Positions 40,330-41,788 of a DNA stretch of 41,788 bases are shown in pieces; within the stretch, counting starts at the first letter, position 1; each line of letters opens with the position of its first letter. The DNA is from Treponema sp. UBA6852 (GTDB taxonomy: Bacteria; Spirochaetota; Spirochaetia; Treponematales; Treponemataceae): NCBI GenBank assembly GCA_002449305.1, contig DKDI01000040.1:1-41788 (forward strand), given 5' to 3'. The translations under genes were made by a program, and so were the position numbers. The notes under the pieces were generated by a model, which worked only from the letters and a program-made list of their open reading frames with translations, had not been told where the DNA came from and ran no database searches.

Positions 40330-41580
40330 ATGGCAGTTAACACAAACAGCTTAAAGAAAATGCTTAAGGGCAACACGATGATTTTTATTCTTCTGGCGGT
40401 CATGCTGTTTTTTCAGGCTTTGATTGTTGGATTCGGAAAAGGCTCGCTTTTTGCTCCGGAAAATATTACAAACCTTATAAACCAGAACGCTTGGGTTGTA
40501 ATTCTTGCAACTGGTATGCTTCTGTGTATTCTTACCGGCGGAAACATTGACCTTTCTGTTGGTTCTGTAATTTGTCTTGTTGGCGCGGTTGCAGGAATTT
40601 TAATTGTAAATCTTGGCTGGCCAGTTATTCCTTCGATTATTGTATGTCTTATTGTCGGAACAGCAATCGGCGCATGGCATGGATTTTTTATTGCCTATGT
40701 TCATATTCCGCCGTTTATTTGTACTTTGTCCGGAATGCTTTTGTGGCGCGGAGTTGCCTTGATTCTTCTTGGCGGAATGACAATTTCTCCGTTCCCTTCA
40801 ACATTCATGAATATCTTTAACAGCTATCTTCCAGACCTTGCGCTTGAGCAGGCAACAGACGAGCTTTTTGAAGCCTCAGAAGATGCCTATTATGCTCTTG
40901 TTGACAAGAATGCGCAGATTACTTTGATTGTAACTTTGATTATTGCCGTTATCTGCTGCTTTGTTACTGTTGCTTCCGCAGTTTGTAGCCGCGCCTCAAA
41001 AAAGAGAAAGGGATATTCTGTATCTTCTGCAGGCTCGTTTATTGGAAAGCAGGTTGTTTTGTGTGCTGTGATTATGCTTGTTGGCTGGCTTCTTGCCCAG
41101 GACAAAGGACTTCCGCTTATTCTTGTAATTCTTGCGGTGATTGTCGGAATCTATTCTTACTACACACAAAATACAGTTCCTGGCCGCTATCTTTATGCAA
41201 TCGGCGGAAATGAAAAAGCTGCCCGTCTTTCCGGTGTAAACACAGACAACGTTATGTTCTTTGCTTACACAAACATGGGATTCATTGCGGCTGTTGCTGG
41301 CCTTGTTTGTGCTGCCCGATTGAACTCTGCTGCTCCTACTGTTGGAACAAGCTACGAAATGGATGCAATTGCGTCATGCTTTATTGGCGGAGCTTCAGCT
41401 TATGGTGGAACAGGAACTGTAGGCGGTGCTGTAATCGGCGCTGTCTTTATGGGAATCCTTAACAACGGTATGTCGATTCTTGGTGTTGATGCTAACTGGC
41501 AGCGCGCTGTAAAAGGTCTTGTTCTTTTGCTTGCTGTAATCTTTGATGTTGTTTCAAAGAAAAGAAGCAGTTCAAAATAA
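40330..41580 (+). CDS. gguB: Multiple-monosaccharide ABC importer permease
   Basis: This inner-membrane permease forms the channel of the ChvE-GguA importer, presumably as a homodimer since no second permease gene follows. The 416-residue protein is longer than RbsC-type permeases, as is normal for XylH/GguB. It has about ten to eleven membrane helices, the family block GMLLCILTGGNIDLSVGSVI near residue 75 and the C-terminal SYEMDAIASCFIGGASAYGG. A charged loop at about 170-225 is the GguB-type insert. ATG 40330 is set by the AGGAG copy at 40318-40322; an upstream in-frame start at 40306 lies in the hairpin element and is rejected. Confidence 0.92.
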   Translation: MAVNTNSLKKMLKGNTMIFILLAVMLFFQALIVGFGKGSLFAPENITNLINQNAWVVILATGMLLCILTGGNIDLSVGSVICLVGAVAGILIVNLGWPVIPSIIVCLIVGTAIGAWHGFFIAYVHIPPFICTLSGMLLWRGVALILLGGMTISPFPSTFMNIFNSYLPDLALEQATDELFEASEDAYYALVDKNAQITLIVTLIIAVICCFVTVASAVCSRASKKRKGYSVSSAGSFIGKQVVLCAVIMLVGWLLAQDKGLPLILVILAVIVGIYSYYTQNTVPGRYLYAIGGNEKAARLSGVNTDNVMFFAYTNMGFIAAVAGLVCAARLNSAAPTVGTSYEMDAIASCFIGGASAYGGTGTVGGAVIGAVFMGILNNGMSILGVDANWQRAVKGLVLLLAVIFDVVSKKRSSSK

Positions 41581-41617
41581 AAGTTAATTCTTATTCATTT
41601 TTTTCCTCCTTTTGTTT

Positions 41618-41652
41618 TGCCCGGTGTCTAAAAAGATGCCGGGTATTTTTTT
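41618..41652 (+). terminator. Intrinsic terminator of the chvE-gguAB operon
   Basis: CCCGGTGTC (41620-41628) pairs with GATGCCGGG (41635-41643), with two G-U pairs and a 6-nt loop, and a run of seven T follows. Confidence 0.85.
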
Positions 41653-41720
41653 ATATTTAGGTTCAATTTCAAGTTTTGATAAAAACAGTTACCTAACTGT
41701 CATTCCAGTGCTAGAAAGTC

Positions 41721-41748
41721 TGTCATTGCCGTTCTTGACACGGCAATC
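41721..41748 (+). repeat. 28-nt dispersed palindromic repeat, copy 6
   Basis: It begins TGTCATTGCCGTTCTTGACA and ends GGCAATC, with ATTGCCG and CGGCAAT arms. A truncated copy starting TGTCATTCCAGTGC lies just upstream at about 41698. Confidence 0.75.
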
Positions 41749-41788
41749 TGATGTAAATTTGCAATGGATTATTAACCGAGTTTCTTTC

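Noticed and set aside
1..41788. CRISPR arrays, tRNA genes and insertion-sequence transposases
   Set aside because: I found no regularly spaced direct repeats, no tRNA cloverleaf that I could support and no transposase-like ORF.

Overview
The window looks like chromosome from a host-associated saccharolytic Treponema (gut, rumen or oral type). The evidence is a class B periplasmic flagellin behind a sigma-28 promoter, a CHASE2 adenylate cyclase beside envelope genes, many small lipoproteins with relaxed lipoboxes, and AT-rich spirochaete-style coding sequence. The species cannot be fixed from the sequence alone.

Layout. 1-250: the 3' end of a 5S rRNA gene, its terminator and a degraded reverse-strand ORF. 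293-9525: a mixed housekeeping block with an acyltransferase, an unknown soluble protein, an oligopeptide-binding protein, two lipoproteins, an AraC regulator-coaBC-mscS operon, and a membrane-anchored zinc-ribbon protein. 9546-10596: flaB with its own promoter and terminator. 10595-18774: a visibly GC-richer L-arabinose module made of an AraC regulator, a CUT2 sugar importer (yjfF, ytfT, ytfR, ytfQ), araB and araD. 18866-20374: an AT-richer, convergent FucI-fold isomerase that probably supplies the missing arabinose isomerase step. 20375-21958: repeats and a lipoprotein whose promoter spacer is a run of nine G. 21963-27458: a CHASE2 adenylate cyclase divergent from a secreted protein, beta-barrel and FecR operon. 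27562-32503: a lipoprotein, a phosphodiesterase, a fused ECF transporter energising protein and an SLC13/ArsB-type carrier. 32507-35551: reverse-strand hypothetical, sugar-binding lipoprotein and aminotransferase. 35836-37125: eno. 37474-41580: a second CUT2 importer of the ChvE-GguA-GguB type.

How the parts work together. The two CUT2 importers bring pentoses or other monosaccharides into the cell. The isomerase, AraB and AraD would convert L-arabinose to D-xylulose 5-phosphate, and enolase serves lower glycolysis. Both importer operons have an intrinsic-terminator hairpin between the binding-protein gene and the ATPase gene, which should make binding protein the most abundant product.

The most unusual signals are: (i) a G9 tract that shortens a TTGACA/TATACT promoter spacer to 15 bp upstream of a lipoprotein gene, a likely phase-variation switch; (ii) a roughly 142-bp array of four hairpins inserted at the gguB ribosome-binding site and flanked by 10-bp direct repeats; (iii) overlapping divergent promoters sharing a perfect 15-bp palindrome between the cyclase and the envelope operon; (iv) three genes whose canonical promoters place transcription start on the start codon, suggesting leaderless mRNAs; (v) a dispersed 28-nt palindromic repeat present in six copies. 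All functional statements are read from sequence and family knowledge only; no database search was run.
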